A DNA stretch of 64,000 nt from NCBI GenBank assembly GCA_900538305.1, contig UPXY01000001.1:186001-250000 (forward strand), in the 5' to 3' direction. The translations under genes and the position numbers were made by a program. Shown here piece by piece: positions 50,880 through 60,224 of the stretch (position 1 is its first letter; every line of letters starts with the position of its first letter). Below the pieces are notes generated by a model. The model searched no databases. It saw only the letters and a program-made list of their open reading frames with translations, and was not told the DNA's origin. This stretch comes from an uncultured Collinsella sp. (GTDB lineage: Bacteria > Actinomycetota > Coriobacteriia > Coriobacteriales > Coriobacteriaceae).

Positions 50880-50905
50880 GCCTCGCCGCTTGATATCGTC
50901 CTGTC

Positions 50906-50990
50906 GACCCTCCCGGATTTCCCCTTCGCTTGTCCTCGGCGCTTCGCGCCTGCGGAATCGCTCAGAGGGAGATCCGGGAGGGTCTTCTGT
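50906..50990 (+). terminator. Terminator after the P-type ATPase
   Basis: GACCCTCCCGGATTTCCC (50906-50923) pairs with GGGAGATCCGGGAGGGTC (50967-50984) with one mismatch, around a 43-base loop; a T-rich TTCTGTT follows. The remaining 260 bases to 51248 show no gene. Confidence 0.75.
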
Positions 50991-51248
50991 TAACGCGCTC
51001 GCGGCGGCACGTATCCTCTTGTCCGCACGCATGATGGCCAGCGGTGGTAGGACAGTATATAGAGTGCGTGGGGCATGTGGGATGTTTAGGGCGTCTACCT
51101 GTTGCGGGGACAATCGGTGTGTCCGTCTGTATCCAAATTTCCGTTCATGCGTGCAAACGAGGCGCTTCGTGAGACAATAGGCGCAATGGTTCGCTTGATA
51201 GGGCGCGGAATTTGATCGTCGCGCCCGCGCATGGGAGGCGGGTTGCCA

Positions 51249-51839
51249 ATGGAGGATATTCAGGCTCTCGGGCAGCAGACGGGCGAGATCGAGGGGGCGT
51301 TGGCGGCGGTGAATGCCGACATCGCCGAGGTGACGAGCCAGATCGAGCAGAACAAGGCGGTGATCGAGCAGGCGCAGGCTACGATCGAGCAGAACAAGGC
51401 GGTGATCGAGCAGGCACAGGCGGCGGTTACGCAGCTTGAGGCGGAGGTCGAGGCAAAGCATCAGGCGGCTGCGGAGTACGAGGCGAAGCTTGCCGAGGTG
51501 CGAGCTCAACTCGAAGAAGCCCGCGCGCGCGAGGCGGCTGCCGCGGCTGCTGCGGCGGAGGCTGCGGAGGCCGAGGCTGCGGCGATGGCGGAGCAGTCGG
51601 TTGCGGAAGAGCCTGTGGTCGATGCTCCCGAACCCGAGCAGCAGGCTCGCATCTGCCCGGTATGTGGCGCTGTTATCGAGGCTCACTTCAACTTCTGCCC
51701 CGGTTGCGCGCATCCGGTGGCGGAGCTTTTTCCGGTCGAGCCGGCAGAGGTGCACAAGCGCTGCCCGCAGTGCGGCAAGATCTGGGATGACGATATGAAC
51801 TTCTGCGCGGACTGCGGCGTGCCGCTTGTGGTTGGCTAA
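51249..51839 (+). CDS. Coiled-coil zinc-ribbon protein
   Basis: A 196-residue protein. Residues 1-120 form a long coiled coil with a tandem QIEQNKAVIEQAQA / TIEQNKAVIEQAQA repeat and an Ala/Glu-rich stretch. Two zinc ribbons follow, CPVCGAVIEAHFNFCPGC and CPQCGKIWDDDMNFCADC. Such proteins often act as scaffolds, but the partner is unknown. It lies 9 bases before rsgA and is probably cotranscribed with it. Confidence 0.75.
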   Translation: MEDIQALGQQTGEIEGALAAVNADIAEVTSQIEQNKAVIEQAQATIEQNKAVIEQAQAAVTQLEAEVEAKHQAAAEYEAKLAEVRAQLEEARAREAAAAAAAAEAAEAEAAAMAEQSVAEEPVVDAPEPEQQARICPVCGAVIEAHFNFCPGCAHPVAELFPVEPAEVHKRCPQCGKIWDDDMNFCADCGVPLVVG

Positions 51840-51848
51840 GGCATCCGC

Positions 51849-53000
51849 ATGGCAAAACGGCCGCAGGGCAAGGCGCGGCGCACGGGGAAGCGGCGTGCTG
51901 CGACAACAGACGAAAGCGGCGTCATCGCCGCACTTCCCAAGATCGATGCCCTGCACGATGTCCCGGCATTTCAAGATCTTCGGCTCGACGATGCTCAGCG
52001 CGCGTCCTTCGACGCCTTTTGTTCGGATGCTGAAGATGCTGAGCAGATGCAGATAGGGTGCGTCGTTCGGCTCGACCGAGGGTTTCCCTTGGTGGCGACC
52101 GAGACCGAAACGCTTCGTGCTGAGCATGCGGTCGGTTTTGCCAAGCAACGCAAAGATGAAGCGTCGCTGCTTCCTGCCGTGGGCGATTGGGTGGCGCTGC
52201 GCCGTGCGCCCGGGCACGACATGGGCGTGATCGAGTGCGTGCTGCCTCGACGGACGGTCTTCGAGCGCTGGCGCGGCAAGAACCGTGGCGAGCGCCAGGT
52301 GCTCTGTGCGAATGTCGATACGATTCTTGTGGTGCAGCCGCTCGGCGCTGGCGAGGTGCTTCTGGGGCGCATCGCCCGTTCGCTCGTGCTCGCGGCGGAT
52401 TGCGGAGCTCGTGCCGTCGTGGTGCTCACCAAAGCGGATCGCTGCACCTCCGAAGAGCTCGATCGAGAGCTTGGGCGCGTGAGGCGCCTGGTGGGCGAGA
52501 ATGTCCGCGTGATCGTGTCCTCGTCTGCTACAGGCGAGGGTCTTGATGAGGTTCGAGCCTGCGTGCCATCTCAGACCTGCGCGATGATCCTTGGAGAATC
52601 GGGCGCGGGCAAGTCGACCATGTTGAATGCTCTGTTGGGACACGAGGCGCTGGAAACGGGTGCGGTGCGCGAACGCGACGATGCCGGCCGTCATACCACG
52701 GTGGCGCGTGTAATGGTGAAGCTTCCCGGTCCGTGCGGCGTGATCGCGGATGCCCCGGGGCTGCGCAGCCTACCGCTCGTAGGGCACGAGCGCGGACTCG
52801 CACGGATGTTTCCCGAGGTTGTCGAGGCGTCGCGCGGATGTCGATTCAACGATTGCACGCATACGCACGAACCCGGGTGCATGGTGCGCGCGGCGGTCGC
52901 GTCGGGCGAGATCGACGAGCTCCGGCTCGAGGTGTTCCAGGGTCTGGCCGAAGAGATGCGCGTGAGCGCCCAGAGCCTCGATCCGGATATCCATCTGTAG
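51849..53000 (+). CDS. rsgA: Ribosome small subunit-dependent GTPase RsgA
   Basis: A 383-residue circularly permuted GTPase that helps mature the 30S subunit. An OB-fold N-terminal domain is followed by the permuted order G4 (TKAD), G5 (SSSATGEG), G1 (GESGAGKST, about residue 248), G2/G3 (HTT..., DAPGLRS). It ends with the zinc domain CRFNDCTHTHEPGC. The first 45 residues are a basic, low-complexity extension. The ATG follows the zinc-ribbon gene closely. Confidence 0.94.
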   Translation: MAKRPQGKARRTGKRRAATTDESGVIAALPKIDALHDVPAFQDLRLDDAQRASFDAFCSDAEDAEQMQIGCVVRLDRGFPLVATETETLRAEHAVGFAKQRKDEASLLPAVGDWVALRRAPGHDMGVIECVLPRRTVFERWRGKNRGERQVLCANVDTILVVQPLGAGEVLLGRIARSLVLAADCGARAVVVLTKADRCTSEELDRELGRVRRLVGENVRVIVSSSATGEGLDEVRACVPSQTCAMILGESGAGKSTMLNALLGHEALETGAVRERDDAGRHTTVARVMVKLPGPCGVIADAPGLRSLPLVGHERGLARMFPEVVEASRGCRFNDCTHTHEPGCMVRAAVASGEIDELRLEVFQGLAEEMRVSAQSLDPDIHL

Positions 53001-53325
53001 CGGGCTCGCGGGGTTCGCGACGGGCGAACGACTTCTTGCTGCAGCTGGATGGGCTAGATGCCCGTAGCATGGTGCCCCACGAGCGCATACACCTGCCTAA
53101 AACCTGAATTGACCGCTTCTTCTCCCTGCTGGGTGTTTGTGTGAAGCGCTTCAAAATACCTTGCTGCATATCCTGGTGAACCTTGCGCGCATCTGGCACA
53201 GCGAGACAGATTGCGACAAGGGTTCTGCAAGGTCGCGAGGGACTTTCTTATATTTCCAGCCGGCCTGTGCGCCGTCCTTTTCACAATTGAATCGAACACG
53301 CAGGCCACGAGGCGGGGGGTGCGAG
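53001..53325. other. Intergenic region upstream of the Tad operon
   Basis: 325 bases with no supported gene. TATATT at 53249-53254 is a plausible -10 box for the pilus operon, without a good -35. No stable hairpin with a T-run was found for rsgA. Confidence 0.35.
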
Positions 53326-54168
53326 ATGAAGCGCGGGGTTCGGCTAGCGATAAGCGTTGCTTCGGGCATCTTGGCGTTTGCCCTGGCATCGTGGTATGGC
53401 GCGTCTATTCGGGCGGAGGCGGCGCACGAGCGGCAAGAGCTCCTTGCCGCGTACGGGGGCGACGTGGTGAGCGTCTGCGTCGCGACGCGCGATGTCGATG
53501 CGGGCGAGCTGATCGATGAGGGAGATATCGAGCTTACGGAGTGGGTCGCGGGGCTTTTGCCAGCCGATTCCGCAACGTCGATAGACGAGGTCGTTGGCAA
53601 GCGAGTCACATCGAACATACCCGCGCGAGCCGTGCTCTGCCCGGCGTACTTTCAGGAACGTGGCGGCACGCTCGAAGTTCCCGAGGGGAAGGTCGCCGTC
53701 TCGGTGCCGGTGGATTCCGCGCATGCGGTGGGTGGCACGCTCGCATGCGGAGACACGGTCGACGTGTACCTGGCGGGAACCGGTATCGCCGATCGCGTCT
53801 GTCGTGCACAGGTCATCGCGACGAGTGCGGACGAAACCGGTGGAACATCGGCCGATTTGAGCTGGGTGACGGTTGCGGTCGCGCCCGATCGTGTCTCGGA
53901 GCTCCTGGCGGCCACGGCGAAAGGGTCGGTAAGCCTGGTCGTCCCAGGGTCTGATGTCGAAGGCTTGGACGAAGAAGTGTCGTCTGATGCGGACGAAGGG
54001 CGCGAAGCGGAACGGTCAGAGACGGCGAGGGGTGCCGCAAGCGACGGCGAAGCCGCGGCGCAGGAGGCAAGGTCTGTTGGGAGCACGAACGCTGCGCCCG
54101 GTGGGGATGCTGCGAATAACGGTGGCGCCGCGGGCACGGAAGCAGAATTTGGAGGAGATGCAGAATGA
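53326..54168 (+). CDS. cpaB: CpaB/RcpC-like SAF-domain protein of the Tad pilus system
   Basis: A 280-residue protein. It has one N-terminal span (GVRLAISVASGILAFALASWYG), then a SAF domain (VSVCVATRDVDAGELIDEGDIELTEWVAGLLPA) and a CpaB-like beta domain ending LLAATAKGSVSLVVPG. The last 70 residues are low-complexity Ala/Gly/Glu. In other Tad systems this protein sits in the envelope beside the secretin; here there is no secretin, so a cell-wall role is likely. It is the first gene of the operon and its stop overlaps the next start by 4 bases. Confidence 0.85.
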   Translation: MKRGVRLAISVASGILAFALASWYGASIRAEAAHERQELLAAYGGDVVSVCVATRDVDAGELIDEGDIELTEWVAGLLPADSATSIDEVVGKRVTSNIPARAVLCPAYFQERGGTLEVPEGKVAVSVPVDSAHAVGGTLACGDTVDVYLAGTGIADRVCRAQVIATSADETGGTSADLSWVTVAVAPDRVSELLAATAKGSVSLVVPGSDVEGLDEEVSSDADEGREAERSETARGAASDGEAAAQEARSVGSTNAAPGGDAANNGGAAGTEAEFGGDAE

Positions 54169-55646
54169 GACAGCTATGGTTTGCCTATTGCTCGAGCGAT
54201 GACTACGCCGTCGTTCAGCGGGAGATCGAACAGCGAGAGCGCGGGGCATGTGTGCTGCGCATAGATGATCTAGCGCTTCTCGAGCGACTTGCGATGTCAT
54301 TTGCGGGTAAGGTGTCGGGCACGATGGTACTTGCACGGGGTTTGGGCATCGAGGCGCATGCAACCCTTGTCGAGCGCATGGCGCGGGTCGAAGGGGCGGG
54401 ACGCGTGGTCGTGCTTGTCGAGGACATTGATCCCGCGCGTATCGCGCCGCTCTTCTATGCGGGCGCCGTCGAGGTGATTCCCCTCGAGGAGGTGCGAGTG
54501 CGCCGGGGAGCTGTGGCGGCGCAGCAGGGCGAGCGTGAGACGATGCCATCGGCACCGGGGCTTTCACCCGAAGACACCAGCGATCTTCGGATGGCGAGCG
54601 CGCCTCTGCGCAGTTCGGGCGGGCAGCGGGTAGCGGCAGCGCGTAGCGATCGTGACGCGTGTACGGGGGATGCCTCGGCTCAGGTGGCACCCATGCGAGC
54701 CGAGGGGTTGGAGATCGTAGAAGCGGAAGATCTCGACGAGCCGGAACCGGAGCCGCCACTCGCGGCACGAGCTGCAAAGCAGCATGTGGAGACGAGCAAA
54801 GGAAGACGGGCTCCCGTGGTATGCGTCGCCTCTGGCCGCGGGGGTTCGGGCAAAACGACGATTGCGACGGCGATGGCATGCTTCGCGGCTCGTTCGGGAT
54901 TGCGAACCGCTCTGCTCGATCTTGATCTTATGTTCGGAAACGCCTACACGATGCTCGGTGTGGAGGAACCGCGCGATATAGGCTCCATTCTCGAGCCTTC
55001 GGTGCCGGGTGAGCTTTCTGAGGCGGACATCGTGAGGGCATCGATGCGCGTTGCGCCGGGATTGACGCTGTGGGGACCTCTCGGTGTACCGGAGCGCGCT
55101 GAGCTTTTGGGCAAGCCGCTTGAGCTCTTGCTCGGCGTGCTGCGCGCCGAGGCGGATGTGGTGATCGTCGATACCTCCACCACGTGGACGGACGCCGTAG
55201 CGGCGATGGTCTCTTCGTGCGACCGTTGCCTGGTGGTGGGCGATGGCGCCGTGGGCAGCGCAGAGTCCATGCAACGGATTATCGCGATGATAGGGAGGTT
55301 CGGGATTCCGCGTACGCGCATGACCTGCGTGGTGAACCGCGTCGGCCAGCGCGGATGCTCCGGAGATACCGCGCTGCGCATCGAGATGAAGGTTGCTCTA
55401 AGCTCCAAGGCGCGCGTTGCCGATGGCGGAAGCAACCTCTCCGCACTTGCAGAAATCGGTCGCATGGACGAAGCGACGCGTTCACAGACGCCGTTCGGCC
55501 AGAGCATCCGAAGGTTGACCTCGCAGCTCTTGCGTGAGCTGGGGTGTCCCGTTTCGGAGGAACCCGGTCGAGAAGACGCGCATGGCGAGACGCCTGCGCG
55601 CCCTCGCTTGCATCTTCCTTGGAAGAACGTCGGTGAAGCGGCATGA
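54165..55646 (+). CDS. tadZ: TadZ/CpaE-like ATPase
   Basis: A 493-residue protein with a degenerate receiver-like N-terminal half and a MinD/ParA-type ATPase C-terminal half. The deviant Walker A ASGRGGSGKTT starts near residue 222, followed by LLDLDLMFGNAY and VIVDTSTTWTDA. TadZ places the pilus machine at the pole or another fixed site. The linker between the halves is long and acidic. It overlaps both neighbours by 4 bases. Confidence 0.88.
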   Translation: MRQLWFAYCSSDDYAVVQREIEQRERGACVLRIDDLALLERLAMSFAGKVSGTMVLARGLGIEAHATLVERMARVEGAGRVVVLVEDIDPARIAPLFYAGAVEVIPLEEVRVRRGAVAAQQGERETMPSAPGLSPEDTSDLRMASAPLRSSGGQRVAAARSDRDACTGDASAQVAPMRAEGLEIVEAEDLDEPEPEPPLAARAAKQHVETSKGRRAPVVCVASGRGGSGKTTIATAMACFAARSGLRTALLDLDLMFGNAYTMLGVEEPRDIGSILEPSVPGELSEADIVRASMRVAPGLTLWGPLGVPERAELLGKPLELLLGVLRAEADVVIVDTSTTWTDAVAAMVSSCDRCLVVGDGAVGSAESMQRIIAMIGRFGIPRTRMTCVVNRVGQRGCSGDTALRIEMKVALSSKARVADGGSNLSALAEIGRMDEATRSQTPFGQSIRRLTSQLLRELGCPVSEEPGREDAHGETPARPRLHLPWKNVGEAA

Positions 55647-56974
55647 GTGTCCTCGAGCGTGCGAAGCGCGTGCGAAAAAGCGGTCGCGCGACACGTGGAT
55701 CCGGCGCACGCTCTGCAGAGCATAGAGAGACTCTTCGATCGGTGAAGCGCGCCGCCATGGAGCGGGTGGGGTTTGCCGAGGTTGCGCATCTCGCTGCGGA
55801 GCCGGACACGAAACGCGCCCGTGCCGAGTTGAGGCCGGCGATCGAGGCGGTTCTCAACGCACAGGGACACGAGGACATGGAGGATGAAGAGCGCGAACGC
55901 ATCGTTGCCGAAGCGCTCGACGACGTGGTTGGCTTGGGTCCCTTGCAGGAACTCATCGAGGACGAAGCGGTGAGCGAGATCATGGTGAACGGCTGCGCCT
56001 CCACGTATATCGAGCGGAAGGGCACGCTGCATCCACTGGGCGCGCTCTTCGACGATGACGAGCAGATCAGGATTCTCATCGACCGGATTCTGTCGCCGTT
56101 GGGTCGCCGCGTGGACGAGCGGAGCCCCATCGTGAACGCGCGCTTGCAAAGCGGCTACCGCGTGAACGCAGTGGTGCCGCCGGTGGCAATCGACGGCACG
56201 GCGCTCACGATCAGGAAGTTCTCCAATCGGATCAGCTCGCTTACGGAGCTAGTCGGCCTTGGGTCGTTGCCCGATTGGTATGCGCGGCTACTCTCGTATG
56301 CCGTCGTCTTGCGGCAGGATCTTGCCGTCGCCGGTGGGACAGGGTCGGGCAAGACGACGCTGCTCAACGCGCTGTCGTGCGAGATTCCGGTAGGTGAGCG
56401 CATCGTGACGATCGAGGATTCCGCGGAACTCAAGTTCGCTCGGCACCCACACGTGGTTCGGCTTGAAGCGCGTGCGGCTTCAATCGAGGGGGAGGGGGAG
56501 GTGAGCATTCGCGATCTGGTGACGAACGCGCTTCGCATGCGGCCGGACCGCATCGTTGTGGGCGAGGTGCGCGGTGCCGAATGCATCGATATGCTCCAGG
56601 CGATGAATACCGGTCACGATGGGTCGCTTACCACGCTTCATGCGGGAACCGAGGAAGAGGCGATCGTACGCCTCGTGCTGCTTGCGCGCTACGGCATCAA
56701 CCTTCCCTCGGAGCTTATCGAGGAACAGGTTGCGATGGCGCTCGACGGCATCGTCATGTCCGAGCGCAGGGCAGATGGCAGGCGCTTCGTGTCTTCGTAT
56801 TCGGGGGTTCGTCGCGGTGCACACGGTGGCGTGGAACTTGAGCGCTACGTCTCGTTCGATAGCGCGGAAGCTGCGTGGGAGCTGGTGTGCGAGCCGCCGT
56901 TCATCGAAGAGGCTCTGCATGCAGGGAGGCTTTTGCAGGAGGAGGTGGATGCATGGCGGACTATGTGCCCATGA
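55643..56974 (+). CDS. tadA: TadA/CpaF pilus assembly ATPase
   Basis: A 443-residue type II/IV secretion ATPase that drives Flp pilus assembly. It has the N-terminal CpaF domain (EIMVNGCASTYIERKG), Walker A VAGGTGSGKTTLLNAL (about residue 230), Asp box TIEDSAELKF, Walker B RPDRIVVGEVRGAE and the His box GHDGSLTTLHAG. It has a basic N-terminal extension. It overlaps tadZ by 4 and tadB by 22 bases. Confidence 0.95.
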   Translation: MSVLERAKRVRKSGRATRGSGARSAEHRETLRSVKRAAMERVGFAEVAHLAAEPDTKRARAELRPAIEAVLNAQGHEDMEDEERERIVAEALDDVVGLGPLQELIEDEAVSEIMVNGCASTYIERKGTLHPLGALFDDDEQIRILIDRILSPLGRRVDERSPIVNARLQSGYRVNAVVPPVAIDGTALTIRKFSNRISSLTELVGLGSLPDWYARLLSYAVVLRQDLAVAGGTGSGKTTLLNALSCEIPVGERIVTIEDSAELKFARHPHVVRLEARAASIEGEGEVSIRDLVTNALRMRPDRIVVGEVRGAECIDMLQAMNTGHDGSLTTLHAGTEEEAIVRLVLLARYGINLPSELIEEQVAMALDGIVMSERRADGRRFVSSYSGVRRGAHGGVELERYVSFDSAEAAWELVCEPPFIEEALHAGRLLQEEVDAWRTMCP

Positions 56975-57966
56975 TGATCGCGGCAGCCGTTGCGGGAGGC
57001 GTTTTCACCATAACGGGATGCCTTCCCCGAAATGGGGAGGGGATCTGGATAGGAGGCACGCTCCAGGGCGGGGTTCGTGGAGGCGGCGCGCAAGAAGCCA
57101 TCGTTGTCCTGCTTTGCCGAGCGGGCGCGTCGGTGCCCGTCGCGGTTCGCGATGCCGCGGCCGTGAGGACCTGCCGGGGCGAGCTTCGACAGACACAATT
57201 GTTCGCTCGGGTTATCAAGGTGCTGCTCGGCGCATCATCGTCTGAAGCTATCCCCGCGGCGCGCGTTCCTGTGCGTGATTTCGAGATGGGCGTACTTGTC
57301 GCCGCGGTGCTGGCTGGCGGACTCGCGGGATCGATTGGTCTAGGGACGGTGCTGGGCGTTGTAGTGGGTGCTGCGGCGGTCGTTGCATATCTGCGCCTTC
57401 GCGCGGCGCGCCGTACGCACGAAGAACGCCGCCGTGTCGCATCGGCGATGCCGGAGGCATTCGCAGCGCTTTCCATCGCGCTTGGTTCCGGGCATACGCT
57501 TGCGCAGGGGATGCGTTTCGTGGGCAGCCATGCCGAAGAACCCGTGCGGGGCGAGTTCCTGCGCGTCGCTTGTGCCATCGAATGCGGTATTCCTGCGTCC
57601 GAAGCCCTCGACGATCTGCTCATTCGGCTTCCCGCGCCCGGTCTTGGCTTGGTGTCGCTCGCGCTCAAGATCTCGCAGCGCACGGGCGCCCCGCTTCGCG
57701 AGCTCCTTGCTGAAGCCGCCGATATGGCCAACGAGCGCATCGCACTTGCGCGCCAGCTCGAGGTCAAGACGTCGCAAGCGAGGATGTCCGCGCGCCTTGT
57801 CGCATGGATGCCTGTTGCTATGGCATGTGCGCTGGCAGTTGTTTCCGCAGATTATCGTCGCGGTATCGCCATGCCCGTTGGGGCGGGAAGCGCTGCGGTC
57901 GCGTTCGCACTGGATTTCTGCGCATGGATGATCATCCGAAGGATCATGAGGATCGATGTGGGGTGA
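56953..57966 (+). CDS. tadB: TadB-like pilus platform protein
   Basis: A 337-residue inner-membrane protein. Spans lie at both ends (MIAAAVAGGVFTITGCL; VLVAAVLAGGLAGSIGLGTVLGVVVGAAAVVAYL; and VAWMPVAMACALAVV). A T2SSF/GspF domain lies between them (MPEAFAALSIALGSGHTLAQGMRFV). It forms the platform with TadC. ATG 56953 follows an aggagg site within tadA. Confidence 0.88.
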   Translation: MADYVPMMIAAAVAGGVFTITGCLPRNGEGIWIGGTLQGGVRGGGAQEAIVVLLCRAGASVPVAVRDAAAVRTCRGELRQTQLFARVIKVLLGASSSEAIPAARVPVRDFEMGVLVAAVLAGGLAGSIGLGTVLGVVVGAAAVVAYLRLRAARRTHEERRRVASAMPEAFAALSIALGSGHTLAQGMRFVGSHAEEPVRGEFLRVACAIECGIPASEALDDLLIRLPAPGLGLVSLALKISQRTGAPLRELLAEAADMANERIALARQLEVKTSQARMSARLVAWMPVAMACALAVVSADYRRGIAMPVGAGSAAVAFALDFCAWMIIRRIMRIDVG

Positions 57967-58604
57967 TGGCTGTGGATGCGCTGCCTATCGGTGCGGCCGT
58001 GATGGCTGCAGTCTGGATGATGACAAGCTGGAGGGGAGAGGACAAGGCGTGGCTTCGGGGGCTGATCGCGCGCGGTGTTGACGAGGCGAAACGAGAAGGA
58101 TCGCAGATGCTCACTGCGATTCGTTTGCTCGCCGGGCGCTTCGCAGGCGGGAGTCGCGAAGAGGTCGCTCTGGGGGATATCGCCGAGATGGTCGATGTGG
58201 TGCGCCTCGGGCTCTCTGCAGGGCTTTCATTCGATGCTGCACTCGAGCTGTACTGCACGCATCGAACCGGCGTACTGCCGGACCGCATGATGCGGGCAAG
58301 GTTGTCCTGGCGGATGGGGATAGCTGCGCGCAGGGAGGAACTCGAACGCGCAGCGCGCGACGTCGGGGAGCGCTCGCTGGAATCGTTTGGCATTGCGGTC
58401 GATCAAGCATTGAAGCTTGGCTCGCCGCTTTCCGAAACGCTGGCTGCGCAAAGTCGGGAGATTCGTTCCGCGCATCGCGCGCAGATAGAACGGGATATCG
58501 AACGGGCGCCGGTCAAGCTGCTCATACCTACCGGAACGCTCATATTGCCGGCGCTCTTGCTTTCAATCGTAGGGCCGCTGCTCGCTGCGAGTGGCATGTT
58601 GTAA
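57966..58604 (+). CDS. tadC: TadC-like pilus platform protein
   Basis: A 212-residue T2SSF-domain protein, shorter than many TadC. It has the central helix region IAEMVDVVRLGLSAGLSFDAALELYC and a C-terminal span LLIPTGTLILPALLLSIVGPLL. Its ATG shares one base with the tadB stop (TGATG). The N-terminal spans are reduced to one short hydrophobic stretch. Confidence 0.85.
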   Translation: MAVDALPIGAAVMAAVWMMTSWRGEDKAWLRGLIARGVDEAKREGSQMLTAIRLLAGRFAGGSREEVALGDIAEMVDVVRLGLSAGLSFDAALELYCTHRTGVLPDRMMRARLSWRMGIAARREELERAARDVGERSLESFGIAVDQALKLGSPLSETLAAQSREIRSAHRAQIERDIERAPVKLLIPTGTLILPALLLSIVGPLLAASGML

Positions 58605-58614
58605 GGAGGTTGTT

Positions 58615-58842
58615 ATGGGAAAGCAGATTCTCGAAGGGTTCATCTCGAAGGCGCCCGTTGCATCGTTCGATGCTTTTCGCAAGGTGCGCAGCCTTGCTGT
58701 CGAGGAATCCGGTCAGGGCACGACGGAATACGCAATCCTTGTGGGAGTGCTCGTCGTCATCGCAATCCTGGCCATCGTGGCGTTTCGCGGTAAGGTGACG
58801 GAGCTCTGGGATGCCATCGCCAACGGTATCAACAGCCTGTAG
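58615..58842 (+). CDS. flp: Flp-type major pilin
   Basis: A 75-residue prepilin. The class III processing motif G/xxxxEY appears as G-QGTT-EY, followed by the hydrophobic stalk AILVGVLVVIAILAIVAF. The leader is about 28 residues, long for Flp, and the mature pilin would be about 40 residues. It has the strongest ribosome site in the operon (aaggagg), as expected for the main structural subunit. No prepilin peptidase gene is present in this window. Confidence 0.88.
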   Translation: MGKQILEGFISKAPVASFDAFRKVRSLAVEESGQGTTEYAILVGVLVVIAILAIVAFRGKVTELWDAIANGINSL

Positions 58843-58856
58843 CAAGGCATGCGCTG

Positions 58857-59447
58857 ATGCAAAGAAAGGACGCGGATCGACGTTCGCGCATGGCGGGGCC
58901 GCGCAAGGCGCTGCGGCTGCGTTGGCTGGCGCCGGCGCTCTGCCTGATCTGCACAGCCTGCGCACTTTGGCTGGGAGCCGCGTTGCCTTCCAAAACAACG
59001 TCGGAATCCACTCTTGCTCAACAAACGGGGTCAAGCGCTGTTCGGGGCGATCGCGCACCTGGTGAAGAGTCCGAAAACTCGGAGTGGGATTCGTGGGGGG
59101 ACGAGGGCACTGTGCCGGTGGAAGAAGGTGTGATCGATACGGGCTCGTTTCTGGCTGAGCTCGACCGTGACGCATCGACGCAAGCGGACGGCGAAGCGTC
59201 GTGTGTATGGACTTCTGCGCAGCCCATCAACGAGCTCGCCGCCGATGTGCTTCGAGTGTACCAGGGAGTTTCCGGCGCTCAGCTCATGACGAGCGGATAC
59301 CTCGATCTCAAGGGAAACGCATGGGGTGCCATCGTGCTCGACGAGTGCGGGTGGGTGGATATCGTCACGGTGGTGGCGGAGGAGGGCAATGAAGCATCAA
59401 CCGCCCGGGTGACGCGGATATCGAGCAGCGCTCGGTCGAGTGAATAG
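58857..59447 (+). CDS. Hypothetical exported protein of the Tad operon
   Basis: A 196-residue protein with one N-terminal span (WLAPALCLICTACALWLGAAL), an acidic linker and a compact C-terminal domain (DVLRVYQGVSGAQLMTSGYLDLKGNAWGAIVLDECGWVDIVTV). I do not recognise the family. Position between the pilin and pseudopilin genes suggests an envelope role in pilus assembly. Confidence 0.65.
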   Translation: MQRKDADRRSRMAGPRKALRLRWLAPALCLICTACALWLGAALPSKTTSESTLAQQTGSSAVRGDRAPGEESENSEWDSWGDEGTVPVEEGVIDTGSFLAELDRDASTQADGEASCVWTSAQPINELAADVLRVYQGVSGAQLMTSGYLDLKGNAWGAIVLDECGWVDIVTVVAEEGNEASTARVTRISSSARSSE

Positions 59448-59455
59448 GAGGCAGT

Positions 59456-59716
59456 ATGCGCCTGCATGACAGCTGGACGGAGGATATGATGTGCCGCCGT
59501 GGGCGTCGCCTTGCAAGGATGCGGGAAGCGGCTTTCGATGATCGCGCGCAAGCAACGCTCGAGTACGCCCTGACCGTTGCAGCGCTCATGGCGGTCGTCG
59601 CCGCGCTCGCGTTGCTGTGGCGCGCGGGTGAGACGGGCGTGCTGGCGCGACTGGTCGAAGATGCCTGTTCGCACGTGCTCGACGGAATGGGTCTGCTCGA
59701 TATCGCACTGTACTAG
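59456..59716 (+). CDS. Small TadE/Flp-like pilin
   Basis: An 86-residue protein with a 29-residue basic leader and an AQATLEYALTVAALMAVVAALALLW segment, which resembles the E-Y-hydrophobic signature of Flp/TadE subunits. Probably a minor pilin processed before the TLEY helix. Confidence 0.7.
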   Translation: MRLHDSWTEDMMCRRGRRLARMREAAFDDRAQATLEYALTVAALMAVVAALALLWRAGETGVLARLVEDACSHVLDGMGLLDIALY

Positions 59717-59744
59717 CACGAGAGACGAACAGGGAGTGGAAGCG

Positions 59745-60224
59745 ATGGGCATTCGCGAAGACACGGCGCAGGCGACGGTCGAGGCTGCCCTGCTCCTTCC
59801 GACGTTTCTTACGTTGCTGTTGTTGGCGCTGCAACCACTCTGCATGCTGTATACGCGTTCGGTCATGGAGACGGCGGCGAGTGAGACGGCACGACTTATG
59901 GTCACGACGGACGACGAGGCGATGGAATCCTGCGAAGCGTTCGCCCTTCGTAGGCTCGCCGCCGTTCCCGACCTCTCGATCTTTCACGCGGGCGGCTCGC
60001 TCGCATGGGATATCGAGCTCGTACGCGCCGAAGACGAGGAGGGAACGGTGACGGTTGCGATTACGGGTGCGGTGACGCCGCTTCCGGTACTCGGCGCGTT
60101 TGCCGGGGTGTTGGGGGCGACGAATGGGCAGGGCGATGTCGAGATGCGCGTGGAGGTGAGCTATGCGGGAAGGCCGAGCTGGCTCGAAGGGAGCTATGAG
60201 ACATGGGTTCGCCGGTGGAATTGA
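59745..60224 (+). CDS. tadE: TadE-like pseudopilin
   Basis: A 159-residue protein with the TadE signature TAQATVEAALLLPTFLTLLLLALQPLCMLY near the N-terminus and a small external domain. TadE-type pseudopilins help start pilus assembly. ATG 59745 has an agggag site; the annotated-length frame from 59577 overlaps the previous gene. It overlaps the next gene by 29 bases. Confidence 0.8.
   Translation: MGIREDTAQATVEAALLLPTFLTLLLLALQPLCMLYTRSVMETAASETARLMVTTDDEAMESCEAFALRRLAAVPDLSIFHAGGSLAWDIELVRAEDEEGTVTVAITGAVTPLPVLGAFAGVLGATNGQGDVEMRVEVSYAGRPSWLEGSYETWVRRWN

Noticed and set aside
50025..52694. 889-codon open frame on the minus strand
   Set aside because: It crosses the P-type ATPase, a terminator, the zinc-ribbon gene and rsgA in antisense; no recognisable domain.
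53001..53325. 6S or SRP RNA gene
   Set aside because: No conserved SRP loop (GGAAGGAAGCA type) or long imperfect 6S hairpin could be drawn.
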